Positions 16,662 through 25,353 of a DNA stretch of 64,000 nucleotides are shown here, piece after piece. The notes below the pieces were generated by a model. It searched no databases. It worked only from the letters and a program-made list of their open reading frames with translations, and was not told where the DNA came from. The stretch covers positions 24,009 to 88,008 of the forward strand of contig JACKOM010000010.1 of assembly GCA_024234265.1 (NCBI GenBank), written 5' to 3'. Each line of letters opens with the position of its first letter. The first letter of the stretch is position 1. Source of the stretch: Oceanospirillaceae bacterium. Lineage in GTDB: Bacteria > Pseudomonadota > Gammaproteobacteria > Pseudomonadales > Oceanobacteraceae. The position numbers were made by a program, and so were the translations under genes.

Positions 16662-18140
16662 TTACCAGCAAATACTCTGGAAGGTATTTTTCAGCGGGCA
16701 AATATTAATGCCCTGTTGTTTTAGTGTTTGTTCCGTGTTGAGCAGGTTTTGCTGGAATTCTAAAGCAACCTGTTTTAACTGCGCATCTTTAAATGCATAA
16801 CGGATATTGTCCATGGTATTGGACCACAGCGGATGTTTGTGGCCGGGCACAAAGGTGCGGCCAAAAACGCTGCTGCGGTATTTATCTTCCGCATCGCAGG
16901 CCATATTGATCAGCTGGCTGCGTGGCGTGTCGGCTTTAATCAGGCTGTGTGCCGGTGCCGGTAAGTGCATGCTGAAAAAGATGTATTGATCACCCTGCAT
17001 GACGTGCTCCATGGAGTAGTGGTCGGCGGAGTGTAAAAAACTGACCTGCCAGATCAGGGTGGCGAGGGCGTGGATATCATCGGCTGCAGCAAAGCTCGGA
17101 ATAAATAATTCCACCTGTTGTTTGAAGGTGCGCAGACTGCCGGCATCCAGGTGTGGATAAACCTGTGCAATAAATGCATACACCTGGTCGTAATAGGCCT
17201 GGCCATATTGATTAAATGCCAGTTCGCTGTTTTTTAAACTCCACGGCGGGCAGCGAAAACCGGGATTTAATAATTGCTCCTGTACGTCACCTGCAATGCT
17301 GCTGACAAATTCATCGCCGCTCACGGGGAAGGGCGCGTAGGCCTTGCTTCTGTCCTGGGCCCTTTGCACGCGCAGGGCTTCATTATTAATACGTAATGTA
17401 AAACGCAGGTGGGGCGCGAGTAACTGATACAAGGCATCCTGTTTATTCAGCACCTGCAAACTGGCCGCCGCCACGCAGGGCAGGCCAAAGTGAATATTGC
17501 CGTGGAAGCGCCCCGGCATCACAAATGCGCTGCTGGCCTGCAGATGTAATTTGGCTAAATCCCACAGGCTGCCATCGGCTGGGGTGTAAATGTGTGCATC
17601 ATCTTTGAAACGGATTTGCACATCGGCGTGCTTGTGGCGGTTGATGCGCAGCAGGGGGCCGGTGTAATACACATCCGCATCTGTGTGCAGGCTTTGCACC
17701 ACGGCGAGATTAAGGCACAGGTAATCACCGTCATGGCTGACCAAACGGCTTAAGGGGGTATCGCTGATCCAGTGGTAGAGTTTGTCGTCGGGCAGAATGT
17801 CCACACGGCGATCATCAAGCAGTTTTTTGACTTTGAATTTCACCATGGCGCTGAGGGTTGGCACCAGATAGGTGGGCTTGCGCCAGAAGTTAAAGTCGAG
17901 GTTATCGGCTGCGGAAATGCTTAACACGGACGGAATCCCGCGCCACTGGCTGACATGCACCGTCTGGCGGATGCCGATGATTTTGCCGGCAAAATAACTC
18001 AGCAGGCTTTTCAGCAGGGCATGGATATCCAGCAGCAATAATACAAAACCTGCGAGGGTAGCTTTCAGCCCTAAAAACAGGGTCAGTAATAGTATCCGCA
18101 GGCGCTGCAGTGGCGAGTTGGTTTGGCTGGTGGGGTGCAT
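16662..18140 (-). CDS. Divergent membrane-anchored lipoxygenase-family protein
   Basis: A 492-residue protein with one or two N-terminal membrane segments (about residues 14-52). The remainder aligns with lipoxygenase catalytic domains: HFGLPCVAAAS followed without gaps by ALYQLLAPHLRFTLRIN (plant enzymes: IYKLLTPHYRNNMNIN), then LIWQVSFLHSADHYS (plant: IIWIASALHAAVNFG). Family iron ligands map to H217 (present), F212 (ligand His displaced to H213), H370 (present), H374 (His instead of Asn) and the C-terminal residue W492 (normally Ile). Lipoxygenases dioxygenate polyunsaturated fatty acids; whether this one binds iron or is active is open. It has no N-terminal PLAT domain, as in other bacterial forms. 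Monocistronic. Confidence 0.68.
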   Translation of the reverse strand: MHPTSQTNSPLQRLRILLLTLFLGLKATLAGFVLLLLDIHALLKSLLSYFAGKIIGIRQTVHVSQWRGIPSVLSISAADNLDFNFWRKPTYLVPTLSAMVKFKVKKLLDDRRVDILPDDKLYHWISDTPLSRLVSHDGDYLCLNLAVVQSLHTDADVYYTGPLLRINRHKHADVQIRFKDDAHIYTPADGSLWDLAKLHLQASSAFVMPGRFHGNIHFGLPCVAAASLQVLNKQDALYQLLAPHLRFTLRINNEALRVQRAQDRSKAYAPFPVSGDEFVSSIAGDVQEQLLNPGFRCPPWSLKNSELAFNQYGQAYYDQVYAFIAQVYPHLDAGSLRTFKQQVELFIPSFAAADDIHALATLIWQVSFLHSADHYSMEHVMQGDQYIFFSMHLPAPAHSLIKADTPRSQLINMACDAEDKYRSSVFGRTFVPGHKHPLWSNTMDNIRYAFKDAQLKQVALEFQQNLLNTEQTLKQQGINICPLKNTFQSICW

Positions 18141-18264
18141 GGTTCTCTCGTATTGTTTTTTGCGCGAAGGATAAAGCCGTTAAAGTGAGAAGCAAGTAGC
18201 ATTTTGTAATGTTAGCCGGTTGACGGCAGATGGCATGCGCGGGGCAGCAGTCTGCTTTGCACAG

Positions 18265-18273
18265 TGGTATACT
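18265..18273 (+). promoter_or_regulatory. Probable extended -10 promoter of the DUF3622 gene
   Basis: TGGTATACT is an extended -10 (TG-n-TATACT), 52 bases before the start codon at 18326. The surrounding AGTGGTATACTGC..GCGCACTT is almost repeated upstream of ppnP at 58074, supporting a promoter role. No good -35 hexamer is visible. Confidence 0.5.
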
Positions 18274-18325
18274 GCGCGCACTTCGCCACCGCCGGGTGGC
18301 TCTGTTAATCCCCAGGAAGTTGAAG

Positions 18326-18613
18326 ATGGCAAAGTATGTATCCCGTGTGATGCAGGAAGATGATGGCTGGACCGCAGGCATCATCCGCCGCGTCAGTGCC
18401 CGTGAAACCGTGGTGACCAAGAGTCAGGGTGGTTTTGCCTCTGAAGCCGCCGCACAGGCCTGGGCCGAAAAAGAGCTGGCAAATTTTGCTAAGAACCTCA
18501 GCTCCCGCCGTACAGAACGTGCAGCCCAGCACCAGAAAGACTTAGCCGAGCAGGCGGCCCGTGATGCGGAGTTGGCCCGCCGTAAAGCCGAACAAGATGA
18601 CGAGCAGGAATAA
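18326..18613 (+). CDS. DUF3622 family protein
   Basis: A 95-residue soluble protein. The N-terminal half (AKYVSRVMQEDDGWTAGIIRRVSARETVVTK is the general shape, residues 2-32) matches DUF3622, a family of unknown function. The C-terminal half is a charged Ala/Glu/Lys/Arg-rich helix, probably coiled coil. AGGA eight bases upstream fixes the ATG at 18326 instead of the in-frame ATG at 18230. It is a single gene with its own promoter-like motif and terminator. Confidence 0.75.
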   Translation: MAKYVSRVMQEDDGWTAGIIRRVSARETVVTKSQGGFASEAAAQAWAEKELANFAKNLSSRRTERAAQHQKDLAEQAARDAELARRKAEQDDEQE

Positions 18614-18634
18614 CCCCCTGTGAGTGATGAAAAG

Positions 18635-18669
18635 AAAACTGCCCTTACCCTGTAACGGCAGTTTTTTTT
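18635..18669 (+). terminator. Rho-independent terminator after the DUF3622 gene
   Basis: The stem AAAACTGCC / GGCAGTTTT has a 13-base loop and is followed by a run of Ts, 22 bases after the stop. Confidence 0.85.
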
Positions 18670-18764
18670 TGCCTGCTTCTTACAAGGCCGATGACTGTTA
18701 AACCGAAAGGGGGTCATCTGCGTATGAATTCCGAATGTACTGCACCTGAGGGGAGAGTTTAAAA

Positions 18765-19694
18765 ATGCCGGATATCGTGGTGATGTTTTTTCTGCTGGGT
18801 CTGATTGCCGCCCTGTTGCGCTCGGATTTAACCGTGCCCAAAGCAGCTTACGATATGCTCAGTTTGCTTTTGATGCTCACCATAGGTCTTAAGGGTGGCA
18901 TGGCCCTGTATGGCAATCTGCACTGGCAGATGTTACCGGAATTTTTGCTGGTGATTGCCTTAGGTGCGCTGATTCCCCTGATGTTATTTCCGGTATTACG
19001 CCGGGTGATAGGTTTATCCCTTGCTGACAGTGCCAGCCTCGCGGCCCACTATGGTTCGGTAAGTGCGGGTACCTTTGCGGTGGCATTGGCCTATGTGGAA
19101 TCACACCAATTAAGTGTTGGCCCTGAGGTCACCATTTATCTGGTGCTGATGGAATTGCCGGCGATTATTGTCGGTTTGTTATTGTTTCGCCGTTATCAGG
19201 GCGGGCAGACTGGTTCCCTGGGTGCGCTCTGGCATGAGGCCCTGACCAGCCGGGGTGTGATTCTGTTACTGGGGGGAGTGTTAATCGGTTTGTTGTACGG
19301 CCCGCAAAAAGGGGCGGCGGTAACCGATTTATACACAGGGGCTTTTAAAGCCATCCTTGCTTTATTTTTATTGGAAATGGGTATGGTTGCCGCGGAAACC
19401 CTGCGCACGGTTTCCCTGCGTTACTGGCGCTTAATTGCCTTTGCATTGCTGGCCCCGTCCGTATTGGCCCTGTTGGGGATTGCCGCGGGCAAGGTGCTGG
19501 GACTGAGTGAAGGTTCCACCCTGATTCTGGCCAGCCTGACCGCCAGTGCTTCTTATATTGCCGCGCCGGTGGCGATTAAAAGCAGTATTCCACAGGCGGA
19601 TATTGGCCTGGCTATGTTGTCCTCCCTGGGGTTAACCTTCCCCTTCAACGTGTTATTGGGTATAGGTTTTTACCATTACCTGATTGCGCTTTAA
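18765..19694 (+). CDS. SbtA-like sodium-dependent bicarbonate transporter family permease
   Basis: A 309-residue protein with about ten hydrophobic helices in two inverted halves. The motif SLAAHYGSVSAGTFAVAL in the middle of the first half and LTASASYIAAPVAIK in the second are hallmarks of the SbtA/DUF897 family. Cyanobacterial SbtA imports bicarbonate with sodium; homologues in heterotrophs are common but little studied. GGGGAG lies upstream of the ATG. It heads a tight set with the DUF1304 and MscS genes (19- and 3-base gaps). No SbtB-like PII protein gene is adjacent. Confidence 0.85.
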   Translation: MPDIVVMFFLLGLIAALLRSDLTVPKAAYDMLSLLLMLTIGLKGGMALYGNLHWQMLPEFLLVIALGALIPLMLFPVLRRVIGLSLADSASLAAHYGSVSAGTFAVALAYVESHQLSVGPEVTIYLVLMELPAIIVGLLLFRRYQGGQTGSLGALWHEALTSRGVILLLGGVLIGLLYGPQKGAAVTDLYTGAFKAILALFLLEMGMVAAETLRTVSLRYWRLIAFALLAPSVLALLGIAAGKVLGLSEGSTLILASLTASASYIAAPVAIKSSIPQADIGLAMLSSLGLTFPFNVLLGIGFYHYLIAL

Positions 19695-19713
19695 TCTGAC
19701 TGCCGGAGCCCCT

Positions 19714-20064
19714 ATGTTAATCGCCGCTAATATTCTGATCGCCCTGATTGCCCTGTTGCATGTGTATATTCTGGTGCTGGAAATGTTCTGGTGGGATAAA
19801 CCCAGGGGCTTAAAAGCTTTCGGGCAAAGTTATGAGCAAGCTGCCGCCAGTAAAGTGCTGGCGGCCAATCAGGGGCTGTATAACGGTTTTCTTGCGGCGG
19901 GTTTAGTGTGGGGGCTGCTGCAGGGTGATTTGGCAATTAAATTATTTTTCCTGAGCTGTATTGTGATCGCCGGTATTTTTGGCGCAGCCACCGCTAATAA
20001 ACGTATTTTATTTATTCAGGCGGTGCCGGCGTTTATCACTGTGTTGTTACTGATGCTGAGTTGA
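19714..20064 (+). CDS. DUF1304 family membrane protein
   Basis: A 116-residue protein with four hydrophobic helices and the DUF1304 features ALLHVYILVLEMFWWDKPRG near the N-terminus and ANQGLYNGFLAAGL in the middle. The family has no known function. GGAG seven bases before the ATG at 19714 rules out the longer frame from 19684, which would overlap the upstream gene. It sits between an SbtA-like transporter and an MscS channel, so a link to ion or osmotic balance is an inference from position. Confidence 0.82.
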   Translation: MLIAANILIALIALLHVYILVLEMFWWDKPRGLKAFGQSYEQAAASKVLAANQGLYNGFLAAGLVWGLLQGDLAIKLFFLSCIVIAGIFGAATANKRILFIQAVPAFITVLLLMLS

Positions 20065-20067
20065 ACC

Positions 20068-20964
20068 ATGACAGATAATATTGCACGTTTAATGGCGGAT
20101 GCGATGCTGCAGAAAATACTGCTGAGCGCAGTTGTTCTGCTGATTTTTTTCATGTTATTGCACTTTCTGAAGAATATTGTGGTGCGTTATGTGGATGATA
20201 ATGAGCGCCGTTACCGCTTACGAAAAATTGTCGGATTCAGTGGATATATCCTGGCTTTACTGGGGTTAATTTTTACTTTTAGCGACAGATTGGGTGGCTT
20301 AACAGTTTTTCTAGGTGTAGCGGGCGCTGGTGTTGCTTTTGCTTTACAGGAAGTCATTGCCAGTGCAGCAGGCTGGGTGGCGATGTCGTTCGGGCGCTTT
20401 TATCAGGTAGGCGACAGGGTGCAACTCGGTGGGATAACCGGTGATGTGATTGATATTGGTGTATTACGCACCACCTTGATGGAGTGTGGTGGATGGATAA
20501 AAGGCGATCAATATAACGGTCGAATTGTCAGGGTTGCCAACAGCTTTATTTTTAAAGAGCCTGTTTTTAACTATTCATCGGATTTCCCTTTTTTATGGGA
20601 TGAAATGATAGTGCCAGTACGTTATGGCAGTGATTATGAAAAGGCCCGTGGGGAGTTTCAGCAGGTATTGGATGAAATCACTGGCGAATATGCGCAGCGC
20701 CTGCAGGGGAACTGGCGGCATATGACACAGCAATACATGCTGGAAGATGCCCGCCTGCAACCACTGGTGAGTGTGAACCTCACGGAAAATTGGGCAGAGT
20801 TTATATTGCGTTATGTGGTTGATTACAAAAAACGTCGCAGCACCAGGGATGCAATCAGTTTGCGTATTCTGGCTGTAATAGAAAATTCACAAGGCGATAT
20901 CCGCATCGGCGCACCGGCATTTGAATTAGCAAACCCTGCAGATGTGCGTGTCAGCATGCAATGA
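20068..20964 (+). CDS. Small-conductance mechanosensitive channel, MscS family
   Basis: A 298-residue protein with two or three N-terminal membrane helices, the pore-lining helix LTVFLGVAGAGVAFALQEVI and the following beta domain with GRFYQVGDRVQLGGITGDVIDIG, all characteristic of MscS. The C-terminal cytoplasmic part is somewhat divergent. Such channels open on hypo-osmotic shock and release solutes. It starts three bases after the DUF1304 stop, as the third gene of an ion/membrane operon. Confidence 0.9.
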   Translation: MTDNIARLMADAMLQKILLSAVVLLIFFMLLHFLKNIVVRYVDDNERRYRLRKIVGFSGYILALLGLIFTFSDRLGGLTVFLGVAGAGVAFALQEVIASAAGWVAMSFGRFYQVGDRVQLGGITGDVIDIGVLRTTLMECGGWIKGDQYNGRIVRVANSFIFKEPVFNYSSDFPFLWDEMIVPVRYGSDYEKARGEFQQVLDEITGEYAQRLQGNWRHMTQQYMLEDARLQPLVSVNLTENWAEFILRYVVDYKKRRSTRDAISLRILAVIENSQGDIRIGAPAFELANPADVRVSMQ

Positions 20965-21119
20965 AAGTCCCGTGGGCTATGCCCGGAGGTTTTTCACTGG
21001 GATGTGAAATGCTTCCGGGTTAAATGGCTTAAACCAATACTTAAGCATTAGTCTTATATCTTCTCAGCTAAAGGGCTAGCCGTTATAGTGCTGCTTCCTT
21101 TTTTGTACGAAAGCTGGCT

Positions 21120-21491
21120 ATGACAATTATAAGAATATTTGCCGCCGTCGCAGTGCTGCTGATTGCAGGATGCAGTGCCCCCATCCATGAACCTAAATCC
21201 CTGGTTGTTACCCCGAAATATGCTGTTTCCGTCAGCTGGGAAACGGTAAACCAGAATACCGATAACGAAACCATTACCGATGTGGCCGGTTATATTGTGC
21301 GCTGGGGGCAACGCTCCGGTAGTTATGATAATGCGCAATTTGTGCCTGGCAGCACCATCAGCTCAGCAGAGTTGCAGGGCTTAACTGCCGGGCAATATTA
21401 TTTTGTGGTCACAGCGGTGACTGAAAGTGGCGTTGAAAGTGAGCCATCACAGGAAATGGGTATAGATGTAGGGCCGGAGGTCAGTCAGTAA
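21120..21491 (+). CDS. Lipoprotein with a fibronectin type III-like domain
   Basis: A 123-residue precursor with signal peptide and lipobox LIAGC, so Cys19 should be lipidated. The mature part is a single beta-sandwich of the fibronectin III type, with VSVSWETV, VAGYIVRWGQRSGSY, LTAGQYYFVVTAV and SEPSQEM as strand landmarks. Its last base overlaps the first base of the next gene, so the two are made together; it may anchor or present the secreted beta-helix protein. No enzyme motif is visible. Confidence 0.75.
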   Translation: MTIIRIFAAVAVLLIAGCSAPIHEPKSLVVTPKYAVSVSWETVNQNTDNETITDVAGYIVRWGQRSGSYDNAQFVPGSTISSAELQGLTAGQYYFVVTAVTESGVESEPSQEMGIDVGPEVSQ

Positions 21492-23335
21492 TGGTCAATA
21501 TGCTGAAAAAATTTTTATTGCTGGGTTGGGTGTTAATAATCAGTCAGCAGGTTTTTGCCGCTGAGTTTTTTGTGCGCCCCGATGGTGGCAGCTGGAGTCA
21601 GTGTGATGGCAGCGTCAACACTGCTTACAACGCAGGCATTACAAACCGCCAATGTGCGGTAAAACATCTTTTTGAATTATTAGATCCACAAACCCGCAGC
21701 ACTGTGCACATTGCCGGTGGTGATATTGTCAACATAATGAACAACGCCGATGGCAGCCGAGCAGAATATGAAATGGGTCGCCATGGGGATTACACCACAG
21801 GCAACTGTAATGAAAGCTGGAATTATGGCTGTTATATGCCATCAATTCCTGCTGGTTCTGCGAGTAATCCCACTATTATCCGCGGTGAAGGCTGGAACAG
21901 CGGCTGTAAAAATCCGCCGCAATTATGGGGCAGTGGCCGTGCCACACAAATATTCACCATCACTAACACTGAGTATGTGCAGCTTAGTTGCATGGAAATT
22001 ACCGACCACAGCAGTTGTATAAGTGCTGCGGGTTACCCTGATAAATCCCTGGTGTGCGACCGCTCGGCCCCCTATAACAAACCCTTTGCTGATCGTGGGC
22101 TATTGATGACGGATGCCAGCAATATCACCCTGACAGATTTAACCATTGCGGGGTTAGGCAATGGCATCAAAGCGGGCCGCTTAGGTGATGTGACTTTATT
22201 GCGGGTGAATTTATATGCCAATAACACTGCCGGTTGGGAAGGTGATTTAGCGGATGGAAATTCATCCAGTAATACCGGCACTGTGACATTTAAGGATTCA
22301 GCGATTACCTTCAGCGGCTGCGGTTTAATTTATAATCCCGGCCAGGCAGACCATGGTAAGCCCCATGCTTGTGCCAAACAGGACTTAGGCGGTTATGGTG
22401 ATGGTGTGGGTACAACCCATACCGGTGGAAATTGGATTTTTGATCATGTGCAGGTGATGCACAATAACAGCGATGGTATCGATCTGCTTTATCACGAACT
22501 CGGCGGTAAAGTGACCATTAAAAATAGCCGCATTGAAGGTAATGCCGGTAACCAGCTGAAAATATCCGGCAACTCTGAAATTGTGAATAACATTATTATG
22601 GGTAATTGCGGTTGGAACAGCCGTCAGGATGCCGCGTTAGGTGCAAATGGAGAAAACTGTCGTGCAAATGGATCTGTGGTGGTATTGCAGTGGTCAGGTG
22701 CAAATGATTCTGCTGTGTTGTTAAACAACAGTATTGCCTCTGAAGGTGATTGCGTAATTATGGGGGGGCAGCGTGCGGGGGTAACCGTTGGTGCAGTTGC
22801 TCAATCATTACGCGCGGTCAACAATATTTTCTACGCTATGCCGGATTTTCTGCAGCCCTTTGAAAACAGCTGTATGTTTTATACCGCGATTAATTATCCC
22901 ACCATGCAAGTGCACAACAACATAATCCATAAGGTTAAAAACTACGACAGCCCCTGCACTAATTTTGTGAAAAACGTTCCCGCCGGAAATAATGCCAATA
23001 GCGGCGTATGCACAAATGCTGGCACCACGTCTTTTTATGATAATGATGATTATTCGGTTATCTCAAATCCACACTGGTCAATCATTGACGTTGGCATCAA
23101 ACACAGTGATTACAGTCCTTTGGTATTGGGCTTTGAAGCGAATAAAGCCACATTTAAAGATGCCGACTCCCCAGCACATAACCAGGGTTATACCGGCAGT
23201 GTGGGTGGGGTTGCGGTACCCACGGTGGATTTTTACGGTAAACCCCGCGACAGTCTGCCGGATATAGGTGCAGTTGAATATTATCTGCCGCCCAAGGCGC
23301 CAACCCTGTTGGATGTGCATCAGGTTCAGCCCTGA
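21491..23335 (+). CDS. Secreted Cys-rich right-handed beta-helix protein
   Basis: A 614-residue precursor with a signal peptide ending at VFAAE. Short Asn/Asp-rich rungs such as NITLTDLTIAGLGNGI and VTIKNSRIEGNAGNQLKISGN indicate a right-handed parallel beta-helix, the fold of polysaccharide lyases and some adhesins. The C-terminus, with VDFYGKPRDSLPDIGAVEY, is the end motif seen in choice-of-anchor Q proteins. About sixteen cysteines in the mature chain suggest several disulfides. GGAGG ten bases before the ATG at 21491 supports this start. No lyase catalytic residues could be assigned; function is unknown. Confidence 0.72.
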   Translation: MVNMLKKFLLLGWVLIISQQVFAAEFFVRPDGGSWSQCDGSVNTAYNAGITNRQCAVKHLFELLDPQTRSTVHIAGGDIVNIMNNADGSRAEYEMGRHGDYTTGNCNESWNYGCYMPSIPAGSASNPTIIRGEGWNSGCKNPPQLWGSGRATQIFTITNTEYVQLSCMEITDHSSCISAAGYPDKSLVCDRSAPYNKPFADRGLLMTDASNITLTDLTIAGLGNGIKAGRLGDVTLLRVNLYANNTAGWEGDLADGNSSSNTGTVTFKDSAITFSGCGLIYNPGQADHGKPHACAKQDLGGYGDGVGTTHTGGNWIFDHVQVMHNNSDGIDLLYHELGGKVTIKNSRIEGNAGNQLKISGNSEIVNNIIMGNCGWNSRQDAALGANGENCRANGSVVVLQWSGANDSAVLLNNSIASEGDCVIMGGQRAGVTVGAVAQSLRAVNNIFYAMPDFLQPFENSCMFYTAINYPTMQVHNNIIHKVKNYDSPCTNFVKNVPAGNNANSGVCTNAGTTSFYDNDDYSVISNPHWSIIDVGIKHSDYSPLVLGFEANKATFKDADSPAHNQGYTGSVGGVAVPTVDFYGKPRDSLPDIGAVEYYLPPKAPTLLDVHQVQP

Positions 23336-23355
23336 GATATCTTTTGCCCGCAGTT

Positions 23356-23388
23356 AAAGGCCACGTTACAGTGGCCTTTATTTTTTGT
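23356..23388 (+). terminator. Terminator between the beta-helix gene and recQ-like gene
   Basis: The stem AAAGGCCAC / GTGGCCTTT has a 6-base loop and is followed by ATTTTTT. It separates the two plus-strand genes into different units. Confidence 0.85.
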
Positions 23389-23398
23389 GGGGTAGGTT

Positions 23399-25342
23399 AT
23401 GCAGGATTTACGCGCTGCGCTCGCCGCTGTTTTTGGTTTCAGTGATTTTCGTGCCGGGCAGGGCGAAGTGGTGCGGCAATTACTCGCCGGGCACTCCAGC
23501 CTGGCGATATTCCCGACCGGCTCAGGTAAATCCCTGTGTTATCAGTTCACCGCCCTGCAATTGCCCCACCTCACCCTGGTGGTTTCACCCCTGCTGGCCC
23601 TGATGAAAGATCAACTCGAATTTCTTGCGCAAAAGGGCATTGCCGCCGCCAGTCTGGATTCCACCCTCAGTGCCGAGCAAAGCCAGCAGGTAATGGCGGA
23701 TGTACGTCAGGGGCGTATCAAAATTCTGATGGTATCGGTGGAGCGTTTTAAAAATGAGCGTTTCCGGCAATTTATCAGTGCAGTGCCACTTTCCATGCTG
23801 GTGGTGGATGAAGCCCACTGTATTTCGGAGTGGGGGCATAATTTTCGCCCGGATTATCTGAAACTGCCCGATTACCGCCGGCAGTTAAATATCCCGCTGG
23901 TATTGTTACTGACGGCAACGGCAACCCGCAAAGTCAAACGGGATATGGCAGAGAAATTTGCGATTAACCCTGCCCACATAGTGCAAACCGGTTTTTACCG
24001 TGAAAATTTGCATTTATCCGTGCTGCCTGTTGTTCAGGCCGAAAAAGATAAACAACTGCTGCAGCTTATCCGGCAGCAGCAGGGCAGTGGTATTGTATAT
24101 GTGACCCTGCAAAATACCGCCGAGCAGGTGGCCGAAATGCTGCAGCGTGCGGGTATAAGTGCGTTGGCCTACCACGCAGGTTTTGAAGATGCCATTCGCC
24201 AGGATATTCAGAACCAGTTTATGCAGGGGCGGGTGCAGGTGGTGGTCGCAACGATTGCCTTTGGTATGGGCATTGATAAATCCGACATACGTTTTGTGAT
24301 GCATTACGATTTGCCAAAATCCATCGAAAATTATTCCCAGGAGATTGGCCGCGCCGGGCGCGATAACTCGGCGGCTGAATGTATTACTCTGGCCAATCTG
24401 GATGGTTTAACCACCCTGGAAAATTTTGTGTACGGTGATACCCCGGAATTATCCGGCATTGAATACGTGTTGCAGAATATCCGCCAGGAGTGCCGCGCCG
24501 CGCAGTGGGAAGTGCAGTTGGTCACCCTTTCTAACAACAGTAATGTGCGTCAATTACCGCTTAAAACCTTGTTGGTGCAGCTTGAATTACGCGCTGTGAT
24601 TAAACCTCTTTATGCCTATTATGCTGATTTTAAATACCGGCTTTTACAGAGTGAAAATCAAATTCTGGCGCAGTTTGAAGGTGAACGGCGTGAATTTCTG
24701 GCGGCTATTTTTAAACATACGGATTTTAAAAAAGTATGGGGCAGTGCGAACTTTGAGGTTTTGTATGCCCAATACGGCTGTGAACGCAGCAGAGTCGTGG
24801 CGGCACTTGAATATCTGCATGAAAAAAACATGCTGGAGTTATCCACCTCAAAAATCACAGATGTTTATGCGGTGGATGAAAATCTGTTAAATCAGGCCTC
24901 ACTGGCAACTGAATTACAGCAGTATTTTGCCGAAAAAGAGCAATCTGAAATCAAACGTATCGCCGCCCTGGTGCGTTTTTTTGAGTTGGATACCTGCCTG
25001 AGTTTTAATCTGGCGCGTTATTTTGATGATCAGGTCGCGCCGCAATTTTGCGGGCATTGCTCCGTATGCCGGGGGCAGGTCGCCACATTATCTTACAGCA
25101 GCAAAGTGGCCTGGCCGGCGGATGAATATTTACGCCGTGTATTAGCCGAATTCAGCAGCAGGGTTAAACAGGACGCCGGGGTATTTTTATCCGTGGATTT
25201 ATGTTGCCGTTTTTTAGCGGGGATCAGCGTGCCGTTATTTACCCGGCTAAAATTGCGCCAGCAGGAAGGTTTCGCCTGCTGTGAGCAGCAGGCCTACGGG
25301 CAGATACGTGAAAAAGTGGGGATGTTAATCGGGGCGCTGTAA
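23399..25342 (+). CDS. RecQ-family ATP-dependent DNA helicase (non-canonical subfamily)
   Basis: A 647-residue superfamily-2 helicase. It has the RecQ motif 0 FGFSDFRAGQ, Walker A PTGSGKS, DEAH-type VVDEAHCISEWGHNFRPDY, TATAT, FGMGIDKSDIRFV and QEIGRAGRD. A Zn site of the RecQ type is present late in the chain (Cys in DTCLSFN and then CGHCSVC). There is no HRDC domain at the end; the last ~110 residues do not match the E. coli RecQ C-terminus. It unwinds branched DNA in repair. It lies convergent to the RIO kinase gene with only 11 bases between stops. Confidence 0.88.
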   Translation: MQDLRAALAAVFGFSDFRAGQGEVVRQLLAGHSSLAIFPTGSGKSLCYQFTALQLPHLTLVVSPLLALMKDQLEFLAQKGIAAASLDSTLSAEQSQQVMADVRQGRIKILMVSVERFKNERFRQFISAVPLSMLVVDEAHCISEWGHNFRPDYLKLPDYRRQLNIPLVLLLTATATRKVKRDMAEKFAINPAHIVQTGFYRENLHLSVLPVVQAEKDKQLLQLIRQQQGSGIVYVTLQNTAEQVAEMLQRAGISALAYHAGFEDAIRQDIQNQFMQGRVQVVVATIAFGMGIDKSDIRFVMHYDLPKSIENYSQEIGRAGRDNSAAECITLANLDGLTTLENFVYGDTPELSGIEYVLQNIRQECRAAQWEVQLVTLSNNSNVRQLPLKTLLVQLELRAVIKPLYAYYADFKYRLLQSENQILAQFEGERREFLAAIFKHTDFKKVWGSANFEVLYAQYGCERSRVVAALEYLHEKNMLELSTSKITDVYAVDENLLNQASLATELQQYFAEKEQSEIKRIAALVRFFELDTCLSFNLARYFDDQVAPQFCGHCSVCRGQVATLSYSSKVAWPADEYLRRVLAEFSSRVKQDAGVFLSVDLCCRFLAGISVPLFTRLKLRQQEGFACCEQQAYGQIREKVGMLIGAL

Positions 25343-25353
25343 GTGGCCCCATT

